DNA of 64,000 bases from the NCBI GenBank assembly GCA_016709875.1, contig JADJLZ010000001.1, positions 1 to 64,000 on the forward strand, in the 5' to 3' direction. This stretch comes from Planctomycetota bacterium (GTDB taxonomy: Bacteria > Planctomycetota > UBA1135 > GCA-002686595). The notes beneath the pieces are model-generated. The model saw only the letters and a program-made list of their open reading frames with translations, ran no database searches and was not told the origin of the DNA. This document shows, piece by piece, positions 42,309-51,912 of this stretch; the first letter of the stretch is position 1; the number at the start of each line of letters is the position of its first letter. The translations under genes were made by a program, and so were the position numbers.

Positions 42309-43970
42309 ATGGCATTCAACCCCGCCACGTCACTGCGCAACTTCATCAAGAACTCGCCCTGGGTCTTCATGGCGATCGCAGTGCACGTCATCGCACTGTC
42401 CGTCCTGGCCATCTGGCAGTTCGCGAAGCAAGCTCCGAAGGTCGAGGAGACGCCGACCACGGTCACGCTCTCCAAGCCCAAGGATCCGACGCCCGAAGAG
42501 ATCGCTCTCCCGCCGGAAGTGCTCGACCGCAAGTCCATCCCGAAGAACGAGGAAGCGGAGATCGTCACCTTCGAGGAAGACGTCTTCATGCCGACCGAGC
42601 CGACGGAGGACCTGCACCTGGATCGCGGCGACCCCGAGTCGGTCGACAACCTCACCGCGGGTCAGCCCGGCGGCACCGCGATCGGCGTCGGCACGACGGG
42701 CCACCACGGCCTGCGCCCGGGCTTCGCCGGCCGCAAGCTCGGCGGCGGCAAGACCGGCCGCGGCGGCGGCGCGACGCAGGGCACGGAAAAGGCCGTGCTC
42801 GAAGGTCTGCGCTGGCTCGTGCGCCACCAGCGCCCGGACGGTTCGTGGAGCATCGTCAGCCTGAAGTCGATCTGCGACCCGGACAAGCCCTGCTACGACC
42901 CGAAGGAGACCTACACCGACCACTACGACGAGGGCCTGACCGCGATGGCGCTCTTGTGCTTCCTCGGCGCGGGCTACAGCCACGAGTCGAAGCAGGACAT
43001 CGTCGACACCGCGCGCGCCAAGCGCTACCGGATCGGCGAGGTGGTGAAGAACGGCCTGCAGTGGCTGAAGAACCGCCAGAACGATCAGGGCTACTTCTCG
43101 AAGGACCAGGCCTTCATGTACAACGAGGCCCTCTGCGCGCTGGCGCTGACGGAGTCCTACGGCCTGTCGCAGAACCGCTACTGGAAGGAGCCCGCCCAGA
43201 AGGCGATCAACTTCCTGCAGCGCGCGCAGCGCCCCAACCCGAGCGGCTCGGGCAACTGGGGCTGGCGCTACGCCTCGCGCCAGTCGATCGAGGAGAAGTT
43301 CCCCGGTGGCTCGATCGACGAGGCCGGCAAGAAGGAGCTGTTCGACTCGGACGTCTCGGTCACGGGCTGGGTCGTGATGGCGCTCAAGTCGGCGATCATC
43401 TCCGGCCTCGAGGTCGACAAGAACTCGATGGACGGCGGCCTCGCCTTCACGAAGTGGTGCACCGCCAACGATGGCCTGGTCGGCTACAACGACCCGAAGA
43501 ACGCCGGTCTGACGGTCCAGGGTCGCGGTGACGACAAGTTCGACTACCACGCGACCTCGATGAGCTCGCTGGGCATCTGCATCCGCATCTTCTGCGAGCA
43601 CGATCCCAACGACGCCTTCTTCGAGCCGGCCGCTCAGCGCATCATCAAGGACCTGCCGACGGTCGACAAGGACCGCCGCAAGCTCGACTACTACTACTGG
43701 TACTACGGCTCGCTCGCGCTTAACCAGCTCGACGGCCCGGACAGCCCGCGCAAGAGCGGCAAGTACTGGGGCCCGTGGAACAAGGCCATGGTGGACGCGG
43801 TCGTCGGCCTGCAGGACACGCAAGAGCGCTCCTGCAACCGTGGCGGCTGGATCCAGCCCGACCGCTGGGCCTACGCCGGCGGCCCGATCTACTCGACCGC
43901 GATCAACGTCCTGACGCTCGAGGTCTACTACCGCTACGAGAACGCCTTCGGCGGAGGCAAGCGCAACTGA
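42309..43970 (+). CDS. TonB-like anchor fused to cyclase-fold toroid, 2
   Basis: A 553-residue paralogue of the preceding gene. The anchor keeps the His (H26 in AIAVHVIALSVLAIW) but has Ala at the Ser position. The periplasmic linker is more acidic and less Pro-rich (about 45-110), followed by a Gly/Lys/Arg-rich hinge. The toroid (about 160-545) aligns throughout with the first copy: LRWLVRHQRPDGSW, YDEGLTAMALLCFLGAGYSH, WGWRYASRQSIEEKFPGGS and FDSDVSVTGW, again lacking the catalytic Asp of DxDD. CAGGAGA precedes the ATG. Two copies with different anchors could pair as a heteromer or work at different stations (inference). A hairpin lies between it and the TPR gene downstream. Confidence 0.82.
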   Translation: MAFNPATSLRNFIKNSPWVFMAIAVHVIALSVLAIWQFAKQAPKVEETPTTVTLSKPKDPTPEEIALPPEVLDRKSIPKNEEAEIVTFEEDVFMPTEPTEDLHLDRGDPESVDNLTAGQPGGTAIGVGTTGHHGLRPGFAGRKLGGGKTGRGGGATQGTEKAVLEGLRWLVRHQRPDGSWSIVSLKSICDPDKPCYDPKETYTDHYDEGLTAMALLCFLGAGYSHESKQDIVDTARAKRYRIGEVVKNGLQWLKNRQNDQGYFSKDQAFMYNEALCALALTESYGLSQNRYWKEPAQKAINFLQRAQRPNPSGSGNWGWRYASRQSIEEKFPGGSIDEAGKKELFDSDVSVTGWVVMALKSAIISGLEVDKNSMDGGLAFTKWCTANDGLVGYNDPKNAGLTVQGRGDDKFDYHATSMSSLGICIRIFCEHDPNDAFFEPAAQRIIKDLPTVDKDRRKLDYYYWYYGSLALNQLDGPDSPRKSGKYWGPWNKAMVDAVVGLQDTQERSCNRGGWIQPDRWAYAGGPIYSTAINVLTLEVYYRYENAFGGGKRN

Positions 43971-44038
43971 GCGCCTGACCTCGCAGCCGACGGCGGCGGC
44001 AGGACACGAGCCACACACTCTCCCATGACATCCATGGC

Positions 44039-44061
44039 GCACCGGCCCGCGTGGCCGGTGC
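44039..44061 (+). terminator. Intergenic hairpin before TPR gene
   Basis: GCACCGGCC pairs perfectly with its complement across a 5-base loop, 69 bases after the second toroid gene. No T-run follows, so it may be an attenuator or an RNA-stabilising end rather than a full terminator. Confidence 0.4.
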
Positions 44062-44176
44062 GGCCTCTCCCGGGCCGCGTGCCCGGCGGGCGGCCGCGAT
44101 GCCCGCCACCCGCCGTTCCGACCCACCACGAACCGCAGCCGATCCCCCCGCGCACCTCGACCTCCGACCTGGCCTG

Positions 44177-46993
44177 ATGAACGTCCGCCCGATCCTGCTC
44201 CCGCTCCTCCTCTTGTCCCCGAGTCCGCTGTTCGCCCAGACCGGCGCAGTGCTCGGCCGTGACGACGCCACCTTCGCCCGCAGGCTCTTCGAGCGCGGCT
44301 ACACCGACCTCTCCGAGAAGCTGGTCGCGCTGATCGAGAAGGGCGAGGTCGCGCCCAAGGACCAGGCCGACATCAAGGCGCTGCACCTCGCCGTGCGCCT
44401 GGACCTCGCGCAGCGGGAGAACGATCCCTACAAGCGCAAGGACCTCCTGCAGCAGGTCATCACGGAGAAGGAAGACCTGGTCAAGCAGTACTCCGGCACC
44501 AGCGTGGCCTCCGACACGGCGCTCACGCTCCCGGACACCTACAGCCTGCTCGGAGCGGCTCTACTCGCCTGCATCGCGAAGGAAAAGGACGTCAACCTGA
44601 TCGCCCAGCTGCAGCAGGAAGGCCAGAAGGCCTTCACCTCAGCCGAGGAGAAGATCAAGTCGCGCATCGAGACCCTCGAGGAGCACAAGGACGACCCGAC
44701 GCTCGCCGACGCGTACATCTCAGCGCGCTTCAACCTGCCGAAGACCTACTACTTCCACTCGCTGCTGTACCCCGCGGGAGACTTCGCGAAGAAGAAGCTG
44801 CTCGAGGACGCGGTCCAGGGCTTCCAGGAGTTCGGCCTGGACTACAACGACACGCTGCTCAACTACGAGGGCTGCACCTACTGCGGCCTGTGCTACAAGG
44901 AGCTGGGCGAGGTCGAGGACGCCAAGCAGTCCTTCAACGAGGCGATCCGCCTGCGCGAGGACTACTTCGAGAAGGATGCCAAGGGCGTCTACCAGACCTC
45001 CCCCGCCGCGGCGGACGTGATCTCGAAGGCGGTGCTGCAGAAGGTCAACACGCTCGTCGACGCGAAGGACGAGCGCGGCGCGATCGACTGCGCCAAGGAC
45101 TTCTTCGCGACCATCCTCGAGCCCTATGACTCGCTCAACGGTCTCGCGATCCTCGCCTCGATGGGGCGCGCACAGCTCGCCGTCGATCCGAAGGCGTGCA
45201 TGGAGACGGCCGACAAGCTGATCGAGCTCGACGGCGGCGGCCCCTGGGGCGCAGTCGGGCGCGAGTTGCAGGGCAACCTCGCCAAGGCGGGCGCGGAGAT
45301 GGACTCGGCGCAGCTGCTCAAGATCGCCCAGAGCTACGCGCAGAAGGGCCTGGGCGAGAAGGCGCTGCCCTTCGCGCGCCTGGCGATCCAGACCTCCAAG
45401 GGCGAGAAGAACTCGGACAAGACCGGTGAAGCCAACGCGGTCGATGCGTGGCTGCTCTCCGGCGCGGTGTACGCGCAGCGCGGCTGGGCGATGGAAGCGG
45501 CACTCGCCTTCGACACCTGCGCCGAGCGCTACCCCAACGCAGCCAAGGCGCCCGAGGCGGTCTACCAGGCGCTGATGCAGTACGTGCAGCTCGCCTCGGC
45601 CGAGAAGAAGCAGATCTTCAAGACGCGCGTCGAGGAACGCCGCAAGGCGCTCACCACCAAGTACCCCACCCACGACCGCGCGGCCTACGCGCAGCTCGTC
45701 GAGGGCGACGGGATGATGGGCGAGGGCAAATTCCTCGAGGCCGTCGACTCCTACACCAAGATCCAGGCCTCGAGCCCGAGCTACTACGACGCGCAGCTGC
45801 GCATCGGTTCCTGCTACTACATGCAGGCGCGCACGCTCGACAAAGACGGCAAGAAGACCGAGGCCGCGCAGTACTACACGCAGGCCGAGACGATCCTGAA
45901 GAAGTCGATCGGCGACTTCGACCGACTCGCCTCGAGCGGCACGCTCGACCTCGAGAAGCTCTCGCGCTACGAGAAGAACGGCTTCAACGCGCGCCGTCAG
46001 CTCGCCGACCTCTATCTGCAGACGAACAAGTTCGACAAGGTGCTGCCGCTGCTCGAGGGCGCCGACAGCAAGTACGCGAACGACCCCGACACGCTCTCGC
46101 AGGTCTGGGGCCTGCGCATCCGGGCGCTCAAGGAACAGGGCAAGCTCGAGGACGCGATCAAGCTGCTCGACGCGCTCGTCGCCAAGGAGCCCGACTCGAA
46201 GGCCGTCGCCAGCGGCGCGGGCCTGATCGCGCGCGAGATCGACCAGCTCGCCTCGGCTGCGTCCGCCGCGAAGAAGACCAAGGAAGCCAACGACCTGTGG
46301 AAGCGCGCCGCGACCTACTACGGTCTCAGCGGCCGCGCGCTGCTGAAGGGCGACACGATTCGCCCGCGTGAAGTCGAGGACATCGCGCAGCGCCTGTACG
46401 TGATCGGCCTGATCTTCAACGGCGTGCCCGAGGGCCAAGACACGTTCATTGGCTGGGAAGGCAAGCTCAAGGACTCGAAGCTCTGGGAGCAGTCCGCCGA
46501 CCTGTACCAGGCCGGCCTCAAGGTCTCCCCCTCGACCGACGCGCAGCTCAACCTCGCGCGCATCTCGGCCTTCCTCGGCCGCTGGAAGCTCGCCTCGGAC
46601 GCCTACGGCGAGTACCTGAACGGCGTCGGCTCGGTCTTCGATCCGCTCGACGCCAAGCGCCTCAGCAACCCGCCGCGCCCCGACGCGATCCTCGCCACGA
46701 TCGAACGCGGAGCGTGCGACATGATGGTCGCGACGGGCGACAACGACAAGAACCGCTACGACCTCGCGGAAGACACGCTCTTCCGCCTCTACGCGGCGCT
46801 GCCAGTCGACTCCACGCTGTGGTGGTACTCGAGCTACTACCTCGTGCGCGTGCGCTACGAGCGCGGCAGCTACCGCGAGGCCTGCGATCTGCTCCAGCGC
46901 ATCGAGCGCTCCGTGAACCGGCTCGGTGGCGAAACGAGCCTCGTGCCCGCGTTCGTCGAATTGAAGAAGCAGGTGGACAAGAAGTGCCCGTGA
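44177..46993 (+). CDS. Exported TPR-repeat protein
   Basis: The 938-residue product has a signal peptide (PILLPLLLLSPSPLFAQ) and is almost entirely helical with TPR-like units. Examples are FLEAVDSYTKIQASSPSYYD, LADLYLQTNKFDKVLPLLEG and ADLYQAGLKVSPSTDAQLNL. TPR proteins of this type scaffold envelope complexes. It ends in ACDLLQRIERSVNRLGG, similar to YbgF/CpoB-style tails. Its stop overlaps an in-frame ATG of the next TPR gene (TGATG). Position between the TonB-like toroid genes and exbB suggests that it is a periplasmic scaffold or partner of the energised complex (inference). The ATG at 44177 immediately precedes the signal peptide. Confidence 0.82.
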   Translation: MNVRPILLPLLLLSPSPLFAQTGAVLGRDDATFARRLFERGYTDLSEKLVALIEKGEVAPKDQADIKALHLAVRLDLAQRENDPYKRKDLLQQVITEKEDLVKQYSGTSVASDTALTLPDTYSLLGAALLACIAKEKDVNLIAQLQQEGQKAFTSAEEKIKSRIETLEEHKDDPTLADAYISARFNLPKTYYFHSLLYPAGDFAKKKLLEDAVQGFQEFGLDYNDTLLNYEGCTYCGLCYKELGEVEDAKQSFNEAIRLREDYFEKDAKGVYQTSPAAADVISKAVLQKVNTLVDAKDERGAIDCAKDFFATILEPYDSLNGLAILASMGRAQLAVDPKACMETADKLIELDGGGPWGAVGRELQGNLAKAGAEMDSAQLLKIAQSYAQKGLGEKALPFARLAIQTSKGEKNSDKTGEANAVDAWLLSGAVYAQRGWAMEAALAFDTCAERYPNAAKAPEAVYQALMQYVQLASAEKKQIFKTRVEERRKALTTKYPTHDRAAYAQLVEGDGMMGEGKFLEAVDSYTKIQASSPSYYDAQLRIGSCYYMQARTLDKDGKKTEAAQYYTQAETILKKSIGDFDRLASSGTLDLEKLSRYEKNGFNARRQLADLYLQTNKFDKVLPLLEGADSKYANDPDTLSQVWGLRIRALKEQGKLEDAIKLLDALVAKEPDSKAVASGAGLIAREIDQLASAASAAKKTKEANDLWKRAATYYGLSGRALLKGDTIRPREVEDIAQRLYVIGLIFNGVPEGQDTFIGWEGKLKDSKLWEQSADLYQAGLKVSPSTDAQLNLARISAFLGRWKLASDAYGEYLNGVGSVFDPLDAKRLSNPPRPDAILATIERGACDMMVATGDNDKNRYDLAEDTLFRLYAALPVDSTLWWYSSYYLVRVRYERGSYREACDLLQRIERSVNRLGGETSLVPAFVELKKQVDKKCP

Positions 46994-47037
46994 TGCGCTC
47001 CTGCCCGCCCAGCACAAACGAAGCCCCCATCCCGAAC

Positions 47038-48183
47038 ATGAACATCCGACGCACCCAGCTCCAGACCCGCGCGCGCCGCTCGCTCGCGCCGATCCTCGCT
47101 CTCGCAACCCTCGTGCTGCCCGGCTTCTCCGCGGCGAGCGCGCCCAGCGGCCCGCAGTCCAAGACCGACGTCATCAAGCTGCGGAAGGACAACACCGAGG
47201 AGTCCGGGCGCATCAAGAGCGAGGAATACGGGGGCCTGACCTTCGATCCGGAGAAGGGCACGCCGCACACGGTCGCCTGGGGCGACGTCGCCCAGATCAC
47301 CTACCAGGGCGGCGAGGACCTCGACAAGGCGCGCAGCCTCGTCGACCAGGGAAACCTCGAGGAAGCACAGACGAAGCTCAACGAGTTGCTCAAGCCCGAG
47401 GCCAAACTGCGCGGGATGCTGAAGCAGCACGTGCTCTACCTGCTCGCGACGGTCGAGAACCGCCTGGGCAAGCCCGACGACGCGCTCGAGGGCTACAAGG
47501 CGCTGCTCAAGGAATATCCGAAGAGCCGCTACCTGCCCGAGGTCGCCGAGGGCCTGGTCTGGGCCTACAGCGCGAAGAACGACCTCACGGGCGCCGGCAA
47601 GGCCCTCGAGGACTTGAACAGCGGCGCGATCACGGCCGGTGTGGAGGCCAACTTCTCGGCCGTGATCGCCATCCAGCGCGGCCAGATCCTCGAGCGCCAG
47701 CAGAAGTGGTCCGAGGCCTTCTCGGCCTACAACGCGGCCCAGAGCACCTCGGGTGTCACCTCGCTCGCCTCGCAGCAGGCCCGGCTGGGCCAGGCGCGCT
47801 GCCAGCTGCAGCAGAAGAAGGTCTCCGACGCGCAGACCATCTTCCGCAAGATCAGCGGCGAGGACGCCCCCAACTCGATCCTCGCCGGCGCCTGGAACGG
47901 CCTGGGCGACATCGCCAAGGCCGAAGGCCGCGACAAGCGCGACGCCGCGGTGCTGCTCGACGCCCTCTACATGTACCTGCGCGGCGTGGTCCAGTACGGG
48001 CCCGTCCCCGGCGAAAGCAGCTCCGAATACGAGCGCGCACTGGCCGGCGCGGCCGAGTGCTTCGATAATCTCTCGCAGGTCGAGAGCAACAAGGAGCTGA
48101 AGGCGCGCTACGCCCGCAGTGCGGTCGAACGCCGCGCACAGCTCCAAAAGGAATACCCGAACTCCCCCTTCCTCACCAAGTAA
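47038..48183 (+). CDS. Exported TPR-repeat protein
   Basis: The 381-residue product has a signal peptide after an Arg-rich start (RRSLAPILALATLVLPGFSA). A small beta-rich segment (TDVIKLRKDNTEESGRI to HTVAWGDVAQITYQG) is followed by TPR-like helices: LARGE example units include LDKARSLVDQGNLEEAQTKL and PDDALEGYKALLKEYPKSRY. This is the CpoB/YbgF style found near Tol-Pal systems. Translation might instead begin at the ATG at 46993, which overlaps the stop of the preceding gene and would add 15 residues; the chosen start puts the signal peptide at the N-terminus. It precedes exbB by 84 bases, so it belongs to the same cluster. Its partners are probably the other envelope proteins here. Confidence 0.82.
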   Translation: MNIRRTQLQTRARRSLAPILALATLVLPGFSAASAPSGPQSKTDVIKLRKDNTEESGRIKSEEYGGLTFDPEKGTPHTVAWGDVAQITYQGGEDLDKARSLVDQGNLEEAQTKLNELLKPEAKLRGMLKQHVLYLLATVENRLGKPDDALEGYKALLKEYPKSRYLPEVAEGLVWAYSAKNDLTGAGKALEDLNSGAITAGVEANFSAVIAIQRGQILERQQKWSEAFSAYNAAQSTSGVTSLASQQARLGQARCQLQQKKVSDAQTIFRKISGEDAPNSILAGAWNGLGDIAKAEGRDKRDAAVLLDALYMYLRGVVQYGPVPGESSSEYERALAGAAECFDNLSQVESNKELKARYARSAVERRAQLQKEYPNSPFLTK

Positions 48184-48267
48184 GCGCGTGGCGCGCGCGC
48201 CCTCGTGGGGCGCACGACAGCCCGCACTCGAGACCCCCCACCCCCCAGCCCCAGTGCTCCAGAAGCG

Positions 48268-48993
48268 ATGAACCTGTCACGCATCAAGTCCGTGTCCCTG
48301 GCCGCTTTGGCCATGGTTGCCCTTTCCACCCTGGCGCTTGCGCAGGAAGCCCACAAGACGCAGTCGGCCTGGGAACTCTTCCAGCACACCGGCATCGTCG
48401 GTTGGCTGATGGTGCTCTGCTCGGTCTCCGGCATGGCGCTGGTGATCGAGCACGTCGTCAACATCCGCCGCGAGAAGTTGGCGCCGACGCCGCTGATCCA
48501 GGACCTCGAGGCCCTGATCAGCGAAGGCTCCTACGACGAGGCGATCGAGATGTGCGAGCAGGAAGGCGGCTACGTCTCCACGCTCGTCAAGGCCGGTCTC
48601 CTGATGCGCAACCTCGGCTACGAGGAAGTGATCAACAGCGTCGGTCTCGCCGCGGAAGAGGAGTCCTTCAAGCTGCAGGCGAAGATCTCCTACCTGTCGC
48701 TGATCGGGAACATCGGGCCACTGCTGGGCCTGCTCGGCACGGTGACGGGCATGATCACGGCCTTCCAGCGCATCGAGCAGCTGAAGGCGCCGACCCCGAA
48801 GGACCTGGCGTCGGGCGTGTACGAATCGCTCGTGAACACGACCATGGGTCTGTTCATCGGCATCACCTTCCTCACCTGCTTCTTCATCTACAAGAACATG
48901 GTCACGCGCATGTCGCTGCAGATGAACCTGCAGGCGGTCGAACTCATGCGCGCCTTGGCCGACAAGGAAGCTGCGTCCCACGGGAAGCACTGA
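48268..48993 (+). CDS. exbB: MotA/TolQ/ExbB-type proton channel protein
   Basis: The 241-residue product has an extra N-terminal hydrophobic segment (LAALAMVALSTLALA, likely a cleaved signal), then three membrane helices. The first is GIVGWLMVLCSVSGMALVI, followed by a cytoplasmic domain (LEALISEGSYDEAIEMCEQE, LAAEEESFKLQAKISYL). The conserved pair follows: LIGNIGPLLGLLGTVTGMI and SLVNTTMGLFIGITFLTCFF. This family forms the pentameric stator around an ExbD dimer and uses the proton gradient to move a partner protein. Two ExbD genes follow directly and a third lies a little further on. The expected mechanical partner is the TonB-like toroid pair upstream. Confidence 0.93.
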   Translation: MNLSRIKSVSLAALAMVALSTLALAQEAHKTQSAWELFQHTGIVGWLMVLCSVSGMALVIEHVVNIRREKLAPTPLIQDLEALISEGSYDEAIEMCEQEGGYVSTLVKAGLLMRNLGYEEVINSVGLAAEEESFKLQAKISYLSLIGNIGPLLGLLGTVTGMITAFQRIEQLKAPTPKDLASGVYESLVNTTMGLFIGITFLTCFFIYKNMVTRMSLQMNLQAVELMRALADKEAASHGKH

Positions 48994-49006
48994 TCCGGCT
49001 CGGGCT

Positions 49007-49029
49007 CCGCGGGCGCGAGCCGCCCGCGG
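49007..49029 (+). promoter_or_regulatory. Hairpin between exbB and exbD
   Basis: CCGCGGGCG pairs perfectly with its complement across a 5-base loop in the 63-base gap after exbB. With no T-run it more likely adjusts the stoichiometry of ExbB and ExbD mRNA than ends transcription. Confidence 0.4.
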
Positions 49030-49056
49030 TCCCGGACCCAACCGAGGATTCCGGCC

Positions 49057-49596
49057 ATGCACAGAAAGACCAAGAAAGCCAAGCTGAAGGAAGACATCTC
49101 GCCGAACGTGGTGCCGATGATCGACATCATGTTCCTGCTGCTGCTCTTCTTCATGCTCGGCGCGGACATGAGCCAGCGTGAATCGATCGAGATCCAGATT
49201 CCGAAGGCCAAGAGCGTCCCTGAGCCCAAACAGCTCGACGAGAAGGACAAGCGCACCCTCACGGTCAACATCCACCACGCGACTCCCACGGGCGCCCCGT
49301 GTCCGATCAACGACAACGGGGGCATCTGCCGCGAGCCGGGACACTGGCAATGGCAGATCCTCGGGGTCGACTACGACCGCGAGAACATGAAGAAGCAGCT
49401 CGTCATCATGGCGCAGGACAACCTCGACCCCGTCGAGGATCCCGTGGCCAAGAAGAAGCTCTCAGCACTCTTTCTCCTCGTCCGCGCGGACGAGCGCGCG
49501 CCCTACGGCGACGTGCAGAAACTGACGGAGTACGCCGGCCTCGCCGGCATCTACAAGATCCAGCTGGCGGCCAACAAGCCGCTGCCGGAGAAGTGA
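49057..49596 (+). CDS. exbD: ExbD/TolR-type protein, copy 1
   Basis: The 179-residue product has a Lys-rich cytoplasmic start and one membrane helix with the proton-carrying Asp (D23 in NVVPMIDIMFLLLLFFML). The periplasmic domain ends LSALFLLVRADERAPYGDVQ and GIYKIQLAANK, the usual ExbD fold. Compared with E. coli ExbD (141 residues) there is a longer insertion around 70-110 with two Cys (APCPINDNGGICREPGHWQW) that could form a disulfide. The frameshifted gene at 50271 has the same insertion. It follows exbB by 63 bases and precedes the second exbD by 63 bases, so the three form an operon. Confidence 0.93.
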   Translation: MHRKTKKAKLKEDISPNVVPMIDIMFLLLLFFMLGADMSQRESIEIQIPKAKSVPEPKQLDEKDKRTLTVNIHHATPTGAPCPINDNGGICREPGHWQWQILGVDYDRENMKKQLVIMAQDNLDPVEDPVAKKKLSALFLLVRADERAPYGDVQKLTEYAGLAGIYKIQLAANKPLPEK

Positions 49597-49659
49597 TCCG
49601 GGAGCCCCTCCTGGATCCGAACCCGATCGACTGAACCTGAACCACGAAGCGGTGATCCC

Positions 49660-50124
49660 ATGGCCGGTGGCGGCGAAGCAGAAGACAACCCTCTACCCAT
49701 CAATGTCGTTCCCATGGTGGACGTCATCTTCTGCCTGTGCGTGTTCTTCATGTGCTCCTTCAAGTTCCGCGAGACCGAAGGCAAGTTCGACTCGTGGCTC
49801 CCGAAGGACAAGGGCGAAGGCGGCGCTCCCGACCCGGGACCGCTGCAGGAAATGCGCGTGATCATGACCTGGGACCAGACCACGTCGAAGCTGACGCGCC
49901 AGTACCTGCACCGCCAGGTGAAGGACGACGCCGAGCTGCAGGGCATCATCAAGGACGCCCACGACGACTTCGTCGCCAAGAACAAGCCCGACATCCCGTT
50001 GATCATCGACGGCGGGGCCAACGTTCCGTGGAAGGAAGTCATGACCGTGGTCAACATCGGCAAGGCGCTCGAGATCAAGAACCTCGAGTTCGCGATGGGC
50101 ACCGCGGACGCTCCGGCCAAGTAG
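49660..50124 (+). CDS. exbD: ExbD/TolR-type protein, copy 2
   Basis: The 154-residue product has a short acidic N-terminus and a membrane helix with D21 in NVVPMVDVIFCLCVFFM, which is Cys-rich compared with copy 1. The periplasmic part has the ExbD fold (MRVIMTWDQTTSKLTRQYLH, DIPLIIDGGANVPWKEVMTV, VNIGKALEIKNLEFAMG). It lacks the two-Cys insertion of copy 1. Two different ExbD subunits beside a single ExbB suggest a mixed ExbD dimer or two alternative stators. A strong hairpin 43 bases after the stop marks the end of this operon. Confidence 0.92.
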   Translation: MAGGGEAEDNPLPINVVPMVDVIFCLCVFFMCSFKFRETEGKFDSWLPKDKGEGGAPDPGPLQEMRVIMTWDQTTSKLTRQYLHRQVKDDAELQGIIKDAHDDFVAKNKPDIPLIIDGGANVPWKEVMTVVNIGKALEIKNLEFAMGTADAPAK

Positions 50125-50166
50125 CCGGTACGAGGAAGCACCGGCCACTGGGGGCCGGGGACGCAC

Positions 50167-50196
50167 GCGGGCCGGGACCTCCCGGCCCGCTGCATT
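50167..50196 (+). terminator. Terminator after second exbD
   Basis: A perfect 10-bp stem (GCGGGCCGGG at 50167-50176 with its complement at 50181-50190) and an ACCT loop are followed by TGCATT. It separates the ExbB-ExbD-ExbD operon from the frameshifted exbD downstream. Confidence 0.7.
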
Positions 50197-50270
50197 TGAG
50201 GCGGGGAATTCCAGTAGCAGCGCGGAGGTGCATGTCTAGTTCCTGCGGTCTCTCTCCAAGGAGCCGCTCG

Positions 50271-50752
50271 ATGCACAACTCACGTCGCAAGGAGCGCGCG
50301 CCGCAGCGCGAGCTCGCACTGCAGGTCGTTCCGCTGATCGACATCATGTTCCTGCTGCTGCTCTTCTTCATGCTCGGCGCGGACATGAGCGTGCGCGAAG
50401 CCGAGCTGCTCACTCTGCGCGCGGTCGCGCCGCCGCTGTGCGGCGGGGAGCGCGCTGGTCGGAACGTGCCGATTCGGGTGCGCCCGCGCGCAACGGCGGC
50501 GAATGCCGCGATCCCGCGCACTGGCAGCGCTCGGTGCTCGGCCGCCAGCTCACGCCCGCGGCCTTCGAATCGCAGCTCGCCGGCGCCGCTGCGGACGCGG
50601 GCCGCGACAGCGCCGGATCGAAGCTCTCCGCGCTGCACCTGCTCGTGCGCGCCGACGAGCACGCGCCCTACGGCTGCGTGCAGGCGCTCTTCGAGAGCGC
50701 CGCGCGCAGTGCCGTCTACAAGCTCGAACTCGCCGCCGCACGGCGGCCCTAG
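50271..50752 (+). pseudogene. Third exbD, frameshifted
   Basis: The start (ATG 50271) encodes an ExbD N-terminus with the membrane Asp (D24 in VVPLIDIMFLLLLFFMLG), close to copy 1. After about 50421-50470 the family sequence continues in another frame: GGECRDPAHWQRSVLGRQL, LSALHLLVRADEHAPYGCVQ and SAVYKLELAAA, to a stop at 50752. A one-base indel explains this. The remaining coding signal is strong and well conserved, so either the break is very recent, or it is an assembly error, or a programmed frameshift is used. Without the shift, the first frame would produce an ExbD with a nonsense tail. It lies after the terminator of the exb operon and before two more frameshifted genes. Confidence 0.8.
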
Positions 50753-50926
50753 CGCAGCCAAGGCGAGAGGCTGTCATCCGCCCTAGCAACGCCCTACAGG
50801 GTGCGCAGCCAAGCTGCGCTGGCGTTTGTGCCCCCCGCAGGCGACAGTAGGCGCCCGGCGCCTCCCGCCCCGGGGGTTTTTCCGTACACCGGGGCCGTTT
50901 GGCAACTAGCTAGCAGGAGCGACACG

Positions 50927-51893
50927 ATGACCGACCCGCAGACCCCTCTGGAGCCCTCGAGCCCCAGCGCCCCAGAGCTCCGAGCGGCTCGAAGAGGCTC
51001 GCCGGCGCCTCTTCGAACCTCCCCCGCAGACTCCCTTCTGGGCGACGCCCGAGTTCCGCCGGATGGGCGCGCTGCTGCTGCTGCTCGTGATGTTCGGGAT
51101 CGCCGGCCTGGTGATCTTCTGGAGCAAGAGCAACGAGGAGCAGAACGTCGCGCAGGAGGAAGCCGCGCAGCAGCTCGAAGGGGCGCCCGTCCTGCCCGAC
51201 CCGGCGCTGCGCGAGCAGCGCATGGCGACGCTCTTCCAGGGCGCGCTCGCCGACACCAACAACGGCGACGACTTCCGCGAGAGCTCCGGATACACGAACC
51301 TGCTGCGCGAGCTCCAGCCCTATACGCCCGAGGAGGTCGCCGCGAAGTCCACGCGCTGGCTCAACTACGACTCGGCCATGAAGGACCCCGACGGTTGGCG
51401 CGGCGAGTTCATCCGCGACCGCGGTCTGGTGGCTGGCTTCCGCGCCGAGCGGCTGCAGACCCCCGTGCTGGGGGTGAAGGACGTCTGGCGCGGCTTCCTG
51501 TGCCAGGGCGACCAGAGCGAGAAGATCGTCTTCGACCTGCTGACCCAGCCTCCGAGCGATGCCCGGCCCAACTACGATGCCTGGGACATCGAGGGAGTCT
51601 TCTACCGCACGGTCAAATTCGAGGACAGCATGGGCCGCGTCCAGGAGATGCCGTACATCATCGGGAAGGCGATCCACCCCGCCCAGGCCCCGAGCCGCCT
51701 GGGGATCATGAAATACCCCGTCATCGTGCTGATGGCGGTGGTCGGGCTCGCGCTGTTCCTGGCCCGGCTGCTATTATTGCTCGCCAAAACAAGGCGCCCC
51801 GCCCCCCGCGGCGCCAGCGACCAGATCCGCCGGCTGATGACGTTGCAGCAGGCGCGCAAGACCTCTCCCCCGACTCCCCCCCCGTCCTCCTGA
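50927..51893 (+). pseudogene. Membrane protein of unknown family, frameshifted
   Basis: The start at 50927 (AGGAG upstream) reads MTDPQTPLEPSSPSAPE. Family-like sequence then continues in another frame from about 50985 (SERLEEARRRLFEPPP, TPFWATPEFRR) into a long open frame to 51893. A one-base indel near 50960-50990, in a C-rich tract, would join them. The product has a membrane helix (GALLLLLVMFGIAGLVIFW), a domain of about 200 residues outside the cytoplasm with no recognised motif, and a second helix near the C-terminus (VIVLMAVVGLALFLARLLLLL). If the upstream part is not used, the ATG at 51063 would still give a two-helix protein. It probably belongs to the ExbB/ExbD-associated complex by position. 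Confidence 0.72.
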
Positions 51894-51912
51894 TCGGAGC
51901 GAGAAGACGACG

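Noticed and set aside
50421..50470. Programmed frameshift in the third exbD
   Set aside because: No slippery heptamer with pseudoknot was evident, and two neighbours have similar breaks; error or decay is more likely.
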